Source: a virus
Length of the DNA stretch: 64,000 nt
Strand: one strand, 5' to 3'
IMG/VR virus record: IMGVR_UViG_3300030110_003594
Span: 55,869 to 119,868 of that record
Both the position numbers and the translations under genes were made by a program. The notes under the pieces were generated by a model, which was given only the letters and a program-made list of their open reading frames with translations, made no database searches and was not told the origin of the DNA. Below, piece after piece: positions 42,959-50,731 of the stretch (position 1 is its first letter; each line of letters begins with the position of its first letter).

Positions 42959-43566
42959 AAAAAATAATTAAATCAGTTGGCTTCTTTATATTAGGAGCAT
43001 TAAGTATAACAATATGGTATGGTTGTGAAACAATGACAGTTAATGAACCTACTACGTGTCTAATATATGGTGACACAAGAGAATTAACAGATACAGTATA
43101 TTTATATGACAATGGAAGACATGTAGATATAATATTAGATGAAGGAAATGGAAGATTTGCAGGATTTGGATGGGGATCAGAAACATTTTATTTAAAAGTT
43201 CCAACTTGGGATGATTTAACATATAGAGCAGTTTACAATGCAACAAAGAAAAATAATAAAACATTAATGCATGTAAAAGAAAATCTTATAAAATCTGAAG
43301 ATTGGGTAGCTATACCTGTTACTGAAGAACAAGTTGATGAATTATGGGATAATATATTTAGATCATTTGATCTAGATAGTGTTGGTAAATTAAAATTTGT
43401 ACAAAATGGATATGGTGAACATGATAAATTTTATAAAGCAAAAGGATCCTATAGTTTAAACTATACTTGCAATAGTTGGGCTAATGATATGTTGAAAAAA
43501 AGTGGCATTTATGCAAGAAAACACGCAATATTTAGTGAAGAAGTAATAGATATTCATAGAAAATAA
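42955..43566 (+). CDS. DUF2459-like lipoprotein
   Basis: 203 residues. N-terminal signal with a Cys (GALSITIWYGCETMT, near residue 25) suggests a lipoprotein. The body matches DUF2459: GRHVDIILDEGNGRFAGFGW, GSETFYLKVPTWDDLTYRAV and YSLNYTCNSWANDMLKKSG. In bacteria this family is of unknown function but resembles papain-like NlpC/LRAT-type folds, with the conserved His (HVDI) and Cys (NYTCNSW). Periplasmic or outer-membrane location is expected. It ends the early small-gene cluster. Rare in phages as far as I know. Confidence 0.75.
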   Translation: MKKIIKSVGFFILGALSITIWYGCETMTVNEPTTCLIYGDTRELTDTVYLYDNGRHVDIILDEGNGRFAGFGWGSETFYLKVPTWDDLTYRAVYNATKKNNKTLMHVKENLIKSEDWVAIPVTEEQVDELWDNIFRSFDLDSVGKLKFVQNGYGEHDKFYKAKGSYSLNYTCNSWANDMLKKSGIYARKHAIFSEEVIDIHRK

Positions 43567-43653
43567 CTATGGATAGCTATACTTCTCACAACTAATTTTA
43601 TTGAGGGAGTAAAATTAGGTAAAAGGGACATGTATTTTTCTTACTTTTGTTGA

Positions 43654-43944
43654 ATGATTTATCAATTACCAAACGGAAGAATAATACACATGTCTCTTGA
43701 ACAATATCTTGATCTTACAGATGAAGATATTCAAGAGTTGAACTGTTTAGGTAATGAATTTACAAGTGAAGTAAATGATCCTTTCTTTAGATCAGAACTT
43801 TCAAAAGGAACAACTAGAAGCCCTAAGAATATTCAATACACAGCTGATGAACAATATCCTGCTAAAGAACATGAACCGGATCTATCAGAGATTCCTGACA
43901 TAGATAAATTAGAAGATACATATTTTCATCCTGATGATATTTAA
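43654..43944 (+). CDS. Acidic small unknown protein
   Basis: 96 residues: MIYQLPNGRIIHMSLEQYLD, then LTDEDIQELNCLGNEFTSEV, ending in a Pro/Asp/Glu-rich tail (EHEPDLSEIPDIDKLEDT). Strongly acidic C-terminus. No domain recognised, though similar short proteins precede SSB-like genes in Bacteroidota phages. It lies 47 bp before the SSB-like gene. Confidence 0.6.
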   Translation: MIYQLPNGRIIHMSLEQYLDLTDEDIQELNCLGNEFTSEVNDPFFRSELSKGTTRSPKNIQYTADEQYPAKEHEPDLSEIPDIDKLEDTYFHPDDI

Positions 43945-43991
43945 TATATAATCAAAACAATTTTATTAATTAATTTAAAAACCAATTTGAC

Positions 43992-44606
43992 ATGACAGAA
44001 AATGGTAAAGTTACTATTGTGCCTGATGAGCACGGTAGTGTAATTAGAGTATCTAAAAATAACCCAGAATTTGGGCACGTTAGACTAACTCAAGAAAAAG
44101 TAGCATTTGGAGCCCAAGGATGGGTAAATAAAAAAACAAGAAGTACATTAATACATGGTACTGTAGAAGATTTACAATCAATAGGTATTGCTGATAAAAC
44201 AGAACTACCTGGACATATTGTTATAAGAGAACAATTTGAAGCATTTAGTAATGATAATCCTGATAGAGATTTAAAAATAGCAGGTGATACTGGTGTTGTA
44301 TGTATAGGAACAAACATTGAGACAGGAGAAATAGATGCTCCTATATATAGAAAAACATTTTATTCAATGGATCTTAATGAACAAGATACTTTAATAGCAC
44401 ATACTAATAGTGATGCAATAAGAGCAGCTAATGGTAATGAGTCAAAGAAAGTAACTATTACTAAAGATCAGTTAGATGAAATGACTTCTAATGATGAAGA
44501 AGAAAAACCTAAATCAACTAGAAGAAATAAAAAAGAAGAAACTGAAGACTTAGAAGAAACTCCAACTGAAGAAGTTGAAGTAGAAGATAGTTCATTTGAA
44601 CTTTAA
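43992..44606 (+). CDS. SSB-like protein with acidic tail ending DSSFEL
   Basis: 204 residues. N-terminal beta-rich body (KVTIVPDEHGSVIRVSKNNP, then HVRLTQEKVAFGAQGWVNKK) followed after residue 155 by a disordered acidic tail (EEEKPKSTRRNKKEETEDLE) and a C-terminal DSSFEL. This layout is that of single-stranded DNA-binding proteins: OB-like core, acidic linker, short hydrophobic tip. The tip is shared with the protein at 51966-52667. The start has the GACATG context, with a strong terminator directly after the gene, so it forms an independent unit. SSB assignment is inferred from architecture. Confidence 0.6.
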   Translation: MTENGKVTIVPDEHGSVIRVSKNNPEFGHVRLTQEKVAFGAQGWVNKKTRSTLIHGTVEDLQSIGIADKTELPGHIVIREQFEAFSNDNPDRDLKIAGDTGVVCIGTNIETGEIDAPIYRKTFYSMDLNEQDTLIAHTNSDAIRAANGNESKKVTITKDQLDEMTSNDEEEKPKSTRRNKKEETEDLEETPTEEVEVEDSSFEL

Positions 44607-44630
44607 ACCATCTTCAATACTTGTTTTGAA

Positions 44631-44663
44631 AGAGAGGCCTTAATTGGTCTCTCTTTTTTTTTT
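44631..44663 (+). terminator. Intrinsic terminator after the SSB-like gene
   Basis: AGAGAGGCC pairs with GGTCTCTCT (one G-T pair), loop TTAATT, then a run of ten or more T. A classic terminator 24 bp after the stop. Confidence 0.9.
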
Positions 44664-44700
44664 AACTCACTTAATAATAACTTAATAACAACTTAAAATT

Positions 44701-45177
44701 ATGTTTACTGATGAACAACTTACAAAATTAAAAAAGTCACAGGATACTGTGCAACTTCATAGACTAGGTATATTAGATCAATATAATAGTTATGATTTTA
44801 AAATTGATTATAGCAAATTAAATCCTCAACAACATTTCTTATTTAAAAGAGTGTTACATGGATTAAAGTTATATAAAAAAGAAGAAATTGATAAAATGCA
44901 TTGGGACAAGAAGAGAAGGATAATTAAAGTATGGAAAAGATCCCAAAATGTTATCAACAAATGGAAACAATGGTTAAATCATAAGAAAGCTAATGCAATT
45001 TTTGCTATATTTGAAAATAGTAAAGATGCACAGGCTTTAATAAAAGTTCCATTTGAATATATGCCAGATTATAAGAACAAAATGAGTCTTAAACAATGTG
45101 GTATAGAATATGAGCATCTTATAGTAAAGTTTATTGATGAGGGATTATTACCTCGTAATTATTTTGAAATAAAATGA
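44701..45177 (+). CDS. Unknown basic helical protein, 158 residues
   Basis: Lys/Trp-rich (DKMHWDKKRRIIKVWKRSQN, then VINKWKQWLNHKKANAIFAI). Helical throughout, predicted nucleic-acid binding by charge. It is followed by HNH and helicase genes with 4-bp and 1-bp overlaps, suggesting a common DNA-processing role. No domain recognised. Confidence 0.6.
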   Translation: MFTDEQLTKLKKSQDTVQLHRLGILDQYNSYDFKIDYSKLNPQQHFLFKRVLHGLKLYKKEEIDKMHWDKKRRIIKVWKRSQNVINKWKQWLNHKKANAIFAIFENSKDAQALIKVPFEYMPDYKNKMSLKQCGIEYEHLIVKFIDEGLLPRNYFEIK

Positions 45178-45437
45178 ATAATCAATCTAAAAAGATGTCT
45201 AAGAAGAATAGAGAATATTCTAAACTTAGAAAAGTGTTTCTTACAGATAAACCTAATTGCATGGCCAGCATACCTGGCTGTGCATTAAGGGCATCTGAAG
45301 TACATCACAAAAAAGGGCGTGGTGAATACCATAATGATATGTCAACATGGTTATCTGTTTGTAGATCATGTCATGATTGGATAGAAACACATCCTGAACA
45401 AGCAATAGAATTAGGTTTATCAATAAAAAGAAATTAA
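45174..45437 (+). CDS. HNH endonuclease-like protein
   Basis: 87 residues. CMASIPGCALRASEVHHKKG, then DMSTWLSVCRSCHDWIETHP shows the HNH pattern: Cys pair, HH (catalytic His), the Asn/Asp-equivalent helix and C-x2-C-H for zinc. Minimal length for a free-standing HNH. It may nick or cut DNA during replication or packaging; homing activity is less likely because it lies in an operon with coupled neighbours. Confidence 0.8.
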   Translation: MNNQSKKMSKKNREYSKLRKVFLTDKPNCMASIPGCALRASEVHHKKGRGEYHNDMSTWLSVCRSCHDWIETHPEQAIELGLSIKRN

Positions 45438-46531
45438 TGAGAGAAGAAGTTCAAGAAAAGGCATTAGATTTAGCCATAAATAATAAAAGATGTGGGTTAG
45501 GTATATCAATGGGTGTTGGTAAAACTAGAATAGCAATACAACACTTAATGAAAAACTACAATCCCTTTATACAAGTATTAGTAGTTGTTCCAAAGTTAAC
45601 TGTAAAAGAATCTTGGGAAAAAGAGTTAATTAAAATGGAATTGTTTATGCAATTAGATGAACATATTACATTTAGTACATATTTATCTATTAATAAACAT
45701 AATCCTAATGATTATGATATTGTTTATTTAGATGAATGTCATAGTTTATTGGAAAATCATGAAGAGTTTTTATCAAGTTTTAAAGGTAAAATATTAGGTT
45801 TAACTGGTACTCCACCTAGAAAAGGAACTGAAAAATATAAAATGGTCAATAAATATTGTCCTATTGTATATAATTTTAGTGTTGATGAAGCAACAGATGG
45901 TGATATATTAAATGATTATCAAATTGTAGTTCATGAATTACAACTATCAAAATTAAAAACACATCCAAAGAAAAATAAGGATGGTGGCAAATGGTATACA
46001 TCAGAGAAAGCAGACTATGATTATTTCACAGCAAGAGTTGGAGATGCACAAACTCAAAAACAAAAACAATTCTCATCTATTATGAGAATGAAAGCTATGA
46101 TGGATTATGGTACTAAAGAAGCTTATGCTAAAGGTTTATTAAAAAATATTAATCAGAAATGTTTAGTATTTGCTAATACACAAAAGCAAGCTGATAGAAT
46201 GTGTACACATAGTTATCACTCAGGTAATAAAAAATCTGAAGATAACTTACAACTATTTAGTGATGGAAGAATAGATAAAATGTCATGCGTACTTCAATTA
46301 AGTGAAGGTGTTACTATACCAGGACTTAAACAAGGTATAATTATGCATGCATATGGTAATGAAAGAAAAACTTCTCAAAGAATTGGAAGACTTTTAAGAT
46401 TATTACCAAATGAGAAAGCAACATGTCATATATTATGTTATAAAAACACAATAGATGTTAAATGGGTTAACTCAGCATTATCTACATTTGATCAAGAAAA
46501 GATTAAATATTATAATCCATTAGAAAGATAA
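45437..46531 (+). CDS. Superfamily 2 DNA helicase
   Basis: 364 residues. Motifs: Walker A GISMGVGKTR (residues about 23-31), DEAH-type box DIVYLDECHSLL near 99, motif III LGLTGTPPR near 123, and motif VI QRIGRLLRLL near 314. Shorter than typical SF2 helicases but with both RecA-like lobes. It probably remodels branched or stalled DNA. One-base overlap with the HNH gene indicates coupled expression; HNH/SF2 pairs are common in phage replication modules. Confidence 0.9.
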   Translation: MREEVQEKALDLAINNKRCGLGISMGVGKTRIAIQHLMKNYNPFIQVLVVVPKLTVKESWEKELIKMELFMQLDEHITFSTYLSINKHNPNDYDIVYLDECHSLLENHEEFLSSFKGKILGLTGTPPRKGTEKYKMVNKYCPIVYNFSVDEATDGDILNDYQIVVHELQLSKLKTHPKKNKDGGKWYTSEKADYDYFTARVGDAQTQKQKQFSSIMRMKAMMDYGTKEAYAKGLLKNINQKCLVFANTQKQADRMCTHSYHSGNKKSEDNLQLFSDGRIDKMSCVLQLSEGVTIPGLKQGIIMHAYGNERKTSQRIGRLLRLLPNEKATCHILCYKNTIDVKWVNSALSTFDQEKIKYYNPLER

Positions 46532-46547
46532 ATTAAAAATAATTAAA

Positions 46548-46751
46548 ATGATTAAAGATAGAATGGGCAAAATGAAACAACTACAACAAGCAATGCTTGA
46601 AGATAATTGGAAAGGAACTCCTGAAGATTATCTTAAATGGTGGATCAATAAAGAATCCAAAAAAATTGATAAAAGAAATGAAAATAATAATAGCAATACT
46701 GATTCTAATAATAATATTTGTAATGAATCAGAAAGAAAATCTATAAAATAA
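46548..46751 (+). CDS. Small unknown protein with Asn/Ser-rich tail
   Basis: 67 residues: MGKMKQLQQAMLEDNWKGTP, then EDYLKWWINKESKKIDKRNE and a low-complexity Asn/Ser/Thr tail (NNNSNTDSNNNICNES). The W-rich motif QAMLEDNWKGTPEDYLKWW looks conserved and folded. Its stop overlaps the next ATG. Role unknown. Confidence 0.55.
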   Translation: MIKDRMGKMKQLQQAMLEDNWKGTPEDYLKWWINKESKKIDKRNENNNSNTDSNNNICNESERKSIK

Positions 46752-47149
46752 TGGAAGTATATTATATTATAGGTTTTGTCATAGTTTATATAGTAGGAAT
46801 AACAACAGGTATGTATGCAGCATCTCAAGTGGAAAAGAAAATAGAAAAAAGAATTAAAAGAGATGTGCATATACCTCGTTATATAAGTGTATCTTATATA
46901 GAACAAGCACCTCAATGGTTTTATGGAATGTATTTATATTCTAGTAAAAACACGGGACATTATAAAAAATTCAGTGATATTAAAGAAGCAAATATAGTTT
47001 TAGAAGCTATGGGTTGTGATATTAAATTACCTGAATATTTTTATAAAAATGATGGAGAAAAGAAGTTACAGATAATTAAAACAAAGTTTAATAAAGCAAA
47101 TCATGGTGAATGTGTATTTGACTATGATGATTGCATGGATATATCTTAA
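46751..47149 (+). CDS. Membrane-anchored unknown protein, 132 residues
   Basis: An N-terminal transmembrane helix (YIIGFVIVYIVGITTGMYAA) is followed by a basic coiled segment (SQVEKKIEKRIKRDVHIPRY) and a soluble domain (APQWFYGMYLYSSKNTGHYK, then IKLPEYFYKNDGEKKL). Next gene is an exported putative murein enzyme, so a shared envelope function is possible. No domain recognised. Confidence 0.6.
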   Translation: MEVYYIIGFVIVYIVGITTGMYAASQVEKKIEKRIKRDVHIPRYISVSYIEQAPQWFYGMYLYSSKNTGHYKKFSDIKEANIVLEAMGCDIKLPEYFYKNDGEKKLQIIKTKFNKANHGECVFDYDDCMDIS

Positions 47150-47159
47150 ATAAATAATT

Positions 47160-47726
47160 ATGAAAAAGAATCTTATAGTAGTATTTACAACAGTATTTGT
47201 CTTAGGAGTATTAAATGTATTTCAAGATAATCATAGAGAGAAAGTTATAAAAAATAAAGTTATTCAATTTTATTATAAGCAAGCAATTAAAACAGACTCA
47301 TTATATCAAAATTGTATAGATTCTTTAACAATAAATAGAGATTCATTATTAATTATAAATGATTCTTTAAGAAGAGTAATTTCAAAATTAGAATCTAATA
47401 CTATAACTGTTACTGCAACTATGTATCATCCTGTTCTTGGACAGTGTGATGCTACACCAGATATAACAGCTGATCAGTCAAAAATACCTGATGTAGATAG
47501 TTGTAGTCATTTAAATTGGATTGCAGTGAGTCAAGATCTTTTATGGTTCAATGGTGGACCATTTCGTTATGGAGATAGAGTTGTTGTAAGTAATGCGGGA
47601 CATAAAAATGGTGTATATACAATACGTGATGCAATGAATAAAAGATTTACATATAAAATAGATTTTTTAGAAAGTGTAAATACACGTGGTTATAGATATG
47701 ATGATGTAGTAATGGCAAAATTATGA
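47160..47726 (+). CDS. Exported 3D/double-psi beta-barrel protein, putative murein hydrolase
   Basis: 188 residues. An N-terminal hydrophobic helix (NLIVVFTTVFVLGVLNVF) acts as signal or anchor, followed by a coiled coil (NRDSLLIINDSLRRVISKLE) and from residue 82 a 3D-like domain: VTATMYHPVLGQCDATPDIT, then LNWIAVSQDLLWFNGGPFRY, and GDRVVVSNAGHKNGVYTIRD. This pattern is found in MltA/RlpA-like barrels that cut glycan strands. The conserved Asp residues (CDATPD, IRDAM) are present. Present in the early block rather than the lysis cassette, so it may modify the wall early or help entry or exclusion. Confidence 0.7.
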   Translation: MKKNLIVVFTTVFVLGVLNVFQDNHREKVIKNKVIQFYYKQAIKTDSLYQNCIDSLTINRDSLLIINDSLRRVISKLESNTITVTATMYHPVLGQCDATPDITADQSKIPDVDSCSHLNWIAVSQDLLWFNGGPFRYGDRVVVSNAGHKNGVYTIRDAMNKRFTYKIDFLESVNTRGYRYDDVVMAKL

Positions 47727-48109
47727 GTAAACAAAATTTATTCTCTAATCTTACAAAAAAAGAAGGTAAACTTGTGTATAATATAAAAGCACAAGAAACT
47801 ATATATAATAAATTTGTAGAAGATTTACCTGAAGGAACAAAAGTAGAAATATTTGTTAGTGTATCTGGTGATAACGGAACCTCTGCACAAATTGCAAAGA
47901 TTCATGTTATGATCAGACAACTAGCAAATGAAATTGGATATACTTTTGGTGAAATGAAGCTACAAATAAAAAGAAGAGCAGGACTCTGTTTTAATAATAA
48001 TGGATCAGAATACTGTAAATCTTTTGGTGATTGTAGTAAAGATGAATTAAGTTCAGTAATACAAGAAATATTAGAGTTAGGAGATAACTTTGGATCTAAT
48101 CTTCGTTAG
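47723..48109 (+). CDS. Conserved phage protein, possibly NinB-like recombination factor
   Basis: 128 residues. The second half (SAQIAKIHVMIRQLANEIGY, then TFGEMKLQIKRRAGLCFNNN and CSKDELSSVIQEILELGDNF) resembles the helical pattern of phage NinB-type or Orf-like recombination mediators. The N-terminal half is beta. Overlaps the upstream gene by 4 bp and converges with a minus-strand gene (14-bp overlap). Assignment is tentative. Confidence 0.5.
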   Translation: MSKQNLFSNLTKKEGKLVYNIKAQETIYNKFVEDLPEGTKVEIFVSVSGDNGTSAQIAKIHVMIRQLANEIGYTFGEMKLQIKRRAGLCFNNNGSEYCKSFGDCSKDELSSVIQEILELGDNFGSNLR

Positions 48110-48578
48110 TTTTTGTTAACTTTATTTCTCCTCCTGTAGGATCTATAATTCCTTTAAAATCTTCAGGTTTTTTACCTGTTTTATCTGCTGCAGCTTGAAC
48201 AATTTTTGAAATTTTATCATTAAGTGGTTCATCTGTTATGATCATTTTACCTTGTTGAGCAGCTTGTCTATTTATTTCTGTCATTAAAGTCATTAAGCAC
48301 CATACTGTATTCATATAACCATCATATGGTGCATCTTTTTTAACATTTTTAAAATTAGATTGAATGTGTTGCATAACTTGAACAGTTTCTTCATCTGTCT
48401 TTAAAGTAAATATATAATTTAAAGCTTCACCAATATATTCTCTAAAAGCTCCAAGTATAGGTAGATTTATAATTGCATCTGTATCAATTTTTACTATTTT
48501 ATTATCTTTAATAGCATCTTGATACTTATTGTAATTATCTAATTCTTTCTGTTGTTTTTTTGTTAATTTTTTTGCCAT
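48096..48578 (-). CDS. Unknown minus-strand protein inside the plus block
   Basis: 160 residues: Lys/Gln-rich start (MAKKLTKKQQKELDNYNKYQ), then helical body (IINLPILGAFREYIGEALNY, then GYMNTVWCLMTLMTEINRQA). Reads against its neighbours. It may be a late-expressed or virion protein, or a regulator of the divergent DnaA-like gene. A promoter-like TATATTTG at 48698-48705 lies upstream. Confidence 0.6.
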   Translation of the reverse strand: MAKKLTKKQQKELDNYNKYQDAIKDNKIVKIDTDAIINLPILGAFREYIGEALNYIFTLKTDEETVQVMQHIQSNFKNVKKDAPYDGYMNTVWCLMTLMTEINRQAAQQGKMIITDEPLNDKISKIVQAAADKTGKKPEDFKGIIDPTGGEIKLTKTNED

Positions 48579-48693
48579 GATTTTTAAATTTTAATAGTTC
48601 AGGTGAAATACTCACCTTTAATTTTTTTATTGAAGGTTCTTCAAATATTTTATATATATCAGCAAATTGATAAGTATAATTAATTCTTGTCAT
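48535..48693 (-). CDS. Possible small protein, 52 residues, leaderless
   Basis: ATG at 48693 encodes MTRINYTYQFADIYKIFEEP, then SIKKLKVSISPELLKFKNHG and a basic end. It overlaps the following minus gene by 44 bp in another frame. The ATG lies only 4 bases after the promoter-like TATATTTG, so translation would be near-leaderless. Plausible but unproven; the region may just be a leader. Confidence 0.35.
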   Translation of the reverse strand: MTRINYTYQFADIYKIFEEPSIKKLKVSISPELLKFKNHGKKINKKTTERIR

Positions 48694-48697
48694 AATG

Positions 48698-48705
48698 CAA
48701 ATATA
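48698..48705 (-). promoter_or_regulatory. Bacteroidota-type -7 element for the minus pair
   Basis: Minus strand TATATTTG, consensus TAnnTTTG, in a 216-bp spacer shared with the divergent DnaA-like gene. No clear -33. Confidence 0.4.
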
Positions 48706-48763
48706 TAAAAAATATTCATACAAATAAAATAAGAAAATATTTTTATTTTATATACCAATTTGT

Positions 48764-48771
48764 TATCTTTG
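48764..48771 (+). promoter_or_regulatory. Bacteroidota-type -7 element for the replication operon
   Basis: TATCTTTG matches TAnnTTTG exactly, 23 bp before the DnaA-like ATG; T-rich sequence lies at the -33 position (48741-48744). Followed by the leader TTTAAAAAACCAATAAA. It probably drives the replication gene run from 48795. Confidence 0.5.
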
Positions 48772-48794
48772 TAAACCTTTAAAAAACCAATAAA

Positions 48795-49304
48795 ATGATA
48801 GATGATATACAGTCTTTTATAGACACATTTGAAAAAAAATATGATAAAAAATTACAAATATTTGTAATAAATAATGATGATAAGTTTAATATTCCTGATG
48901 AGAATACAATACAAATATTAGAAAAAATTGTAATTGATACAATGCATGAAAATAATCCTGAATTATCATATATAAAATCTTTTGAAAATATAAAAACAAG
49001 ATTAAGAAAAATTCTGCTATGGACATCAGTTTATTCATATTTAGCAGTAAAATTAGGTTATAGCAAATCATATGTTGCTAGATCTATGAATAGAAATCAT
49101 GCAACAGTTATACATAGAATAAAGGTTGTTGAAAATTTATTATCTGTAGGTGATAAAGAATTAAAAGAAGTTTATAATGCAGTAAAAAAATCAATAAAAG
49201 AATATGTGGGAATTATTTCAACAAATCCTGAAGGAAAAGATGACACCAGATCAATTCTTAGTGCTCTACGGGATAAAAAAGAGTCTATCATTACCGTTAG
49301 ATAA
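48795..49304 (+). CDS. DnaA domain IV-like replication initiator
   Basis: 169 residues. The region from about 75 to 135 (YSYLAVKLGYSKSYVARSMN, then RNHATVIHRIKVVENLLSVG) is the DnaA C-terminal DNA-binding domain: basic helix, HTH and the HATVIH signature equivalent to the DHTTV box-recognition loop. The AAA+ domain is absent, so it cannot oligomerise like host DnaA but could bind DnaA boxes or compete with DnaA. The last 35 residues overlap the next gene in another frame. First gene of the replication run. Confidence 0.85.
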   Translation: MIDDIQSFIDTFEKKYDKKLQIFVINNDDKFNIPDENTIQILEKIVIDTMHENNPELSYIKSFENIKTRLRKILLWTSVYSYLAVKLGYSKSYVARSMNRNHATVIHRIKVVENLLSVGDKELKEVYNAVKKSIKEYVGIISTNPEGKDDTRSILSALRDKKESIITVR

Positions 49305-49785
49305 TGTTAATAAACAAGTTGAACAACTTGTAAAAATAGGAATGCTTGAAGATGGAAAATTAACAACTAAAGGTAAAAGAGTTATAGTAAAATTTGAAAA
49401 TTATTTTATCAAAGCAAAGAAAAGAACAAATATCCAATTAATGGGTAAAAACTTTGTTAAAAGATTAAATGAATATAGAGAAGTATTTCCTGCAGGTAAA
49501 ATACCAAGTGGTAAACCTGCAAGAGTAAATATTAAAACATTAGAGAACTCATTTAGATGGTTCTTTGAAAATTATGACTTCAGTTGGGATGAAGTTATTG
49601 ATGCAACAAAAATGTATGTTAATGAATACAGAGATAAAGAATACATGTATATGAAAACAAGTCAATATTTTATAGCAAAAGAAGATAAAAATAAAGTTAA
49701 ATCCTCAGACTTAGCAGACTATTGTGATATGATAAGAGATGGTGTTGAACCAGAAGATAACCACTTTAAAGAAAAAGTTGTATGA
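49240..49785 (+). CDS. Winged-helix replication protein, possible helicase loader
   Basis: 181 residues from ATG at 49240 (MTPDQFLVLYGIKKSLSLPL). An ATG at 49204 would add 12 residues and enlarge the overlap with the DnaA-like gene from 65 to 101 bp. Residues 1-45 look like a winged helix (NVNKQVEQLVKIGMLEDGKL, then TTKGKRVIV). The C-terminal part is Trp/Tyr-rich helical (NSFRWFFENYDFSWDEVIDA). Position before the DnaB-like helicase, overlapping it by 4 bp, suggests a replisome organiser or loader. Confidence 0.6.
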   Translation: MTPDQFLVLYGIKKSLSLPLDNVNKQVEQLVKIGMLEDGKLTTKGKRVIVKFENYFIKAKKRTNIQLMGKNFVKRLNEYREVFPAGKIPSGKPARVNIKTLENSFRWFFENYDFSWDEVIDATKMYVNEYRDKEYMYMKTSQYFIAKEDKNKVKSSDLADYCDMIRDGVEPEDNHFKEKVV

Positions 49786-50729
49786 GTAAGGCGTGGAATG
49801 GACAATATCAATCCTTTAATGAAGCCCTTAAATATATGCTTGATAGGCAAAGTGGTAAAGAAAAATCAATACAAACTCCTTGGCCTAAATTTAATGATGC
49901 TGTAACAGATGGATTAGAGTGGAATACTCTTACTGTTATTGGTGGTAGACCTGGATCAGGTAAAACTTTAATTAAAGATCAAATAATAAGAGAATCTTTT
50001 GTACTAAATCCTGCAGAAGAATATAGAGTTTTAGAATTTCAATTTGAAATGGTGGGAAGAACCTCAGCATTAAGAGAATTTAGTTCTATTACAGGTAAAA
50101 CATATAAAGAACTGTGTAGTGCAGGAACTGTATTAACTACAGAAACATTTAATAAATGTCATTTATATGCTAAAGATAGAGTTAAAAATCCTGTTGATAT
50201 TATAAGTACTCCAATGACTGTCAATCAAATGCGTGAGCAAATTGATATGTATATGGAAGAACATAAAGGTCAAAAAACTATTATAACTCTTGATCATAGT
50301 ATACTTGTTAAAAGAGCACCATATCAGAATAGCAGATTAGATATGTTATTTGAATTAGGTGAATTTTTTACACAATGTAAACGTGAATATCCTTGTATGT
50401 TTATATGTTTATCACAATTAAATAGAAATATAGATAATCCTGACAGAGCAGTGGATGGTAAGTATGGTAATTATGTATTAGAATCAGATATATTTGGTTC
50501 AGATGCAATGTTACAACATGCTGATACTTTAATTGGTATTAACCGGCCTGCTAAACAAAAGATTAGATTCTATGGACCTGATAGATATATAATACAAGAT
50601 GATAAAACATTAGTATTACATTTTCTTAAAGCAAGAAATGGTGATACAAGAATGAGTTTCTTTAAAGCTCAATTTGAAATGATGAAAATAATTGAGATGG
50701 ACACACCACCTCAGCAAGAAAGAAGATAA
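49782..50729 (+). CDS. DnaB-like replicative helicase (SF4)
   Basis: 315 residues with a RecA-type core: Walker A GGRPGSGKT (residues 54-62), FQFEMVGRTSALREFSSIT (the DnaB H1a segment), Walker B TIITLDHS near 169, and CLSQLNRNIDNPDRAVDGKY followed by GSDAMLQHADTLIGINRP (H3/H4 elements with the LSQLNR signature). The N-terminal DnaB domain is absent, so it is a core-only helicase of the phage type. It unwinds DNA at the fork with the primase encoded three genes on. Confidence 0.92.
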   Translation: MSKAWNGQYQSFNEALKYMLDRQSGKEKSIQTPWPKFNDAVTDGLEWNTLTVIGGRPGSGKTLIKDQIIRESFVLNPAEEYRVLEFQFEMVGRTSALREFSSITGKTYKELCSAGTVLTTETFNKCHLYAKDRVKNPVDIISTPMTVNQMREQIDMYMEEHKGQKTIITLDHSILVKRAPYQNSRLDMLFELGEFFTQCKREYPCMFICLSQLNRNIDNPDRAVDGKYGNYVLESDIFGSDAMLQHADTLIGINRPAKQKIRFYGPDRYIIQDDKTLVLHFLKARNGDTRMSFFKAQFEMMKIIEMDTPPQQERR

Positions 50730-50731
50730 TT

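Noticed and set aside
45174-45437. HNH gene as a homing endonuclease in an intron or inserted element
   Set aside because: It is translationally coupled to both neighbours and no interrupted gene or flanking repeats are seen.
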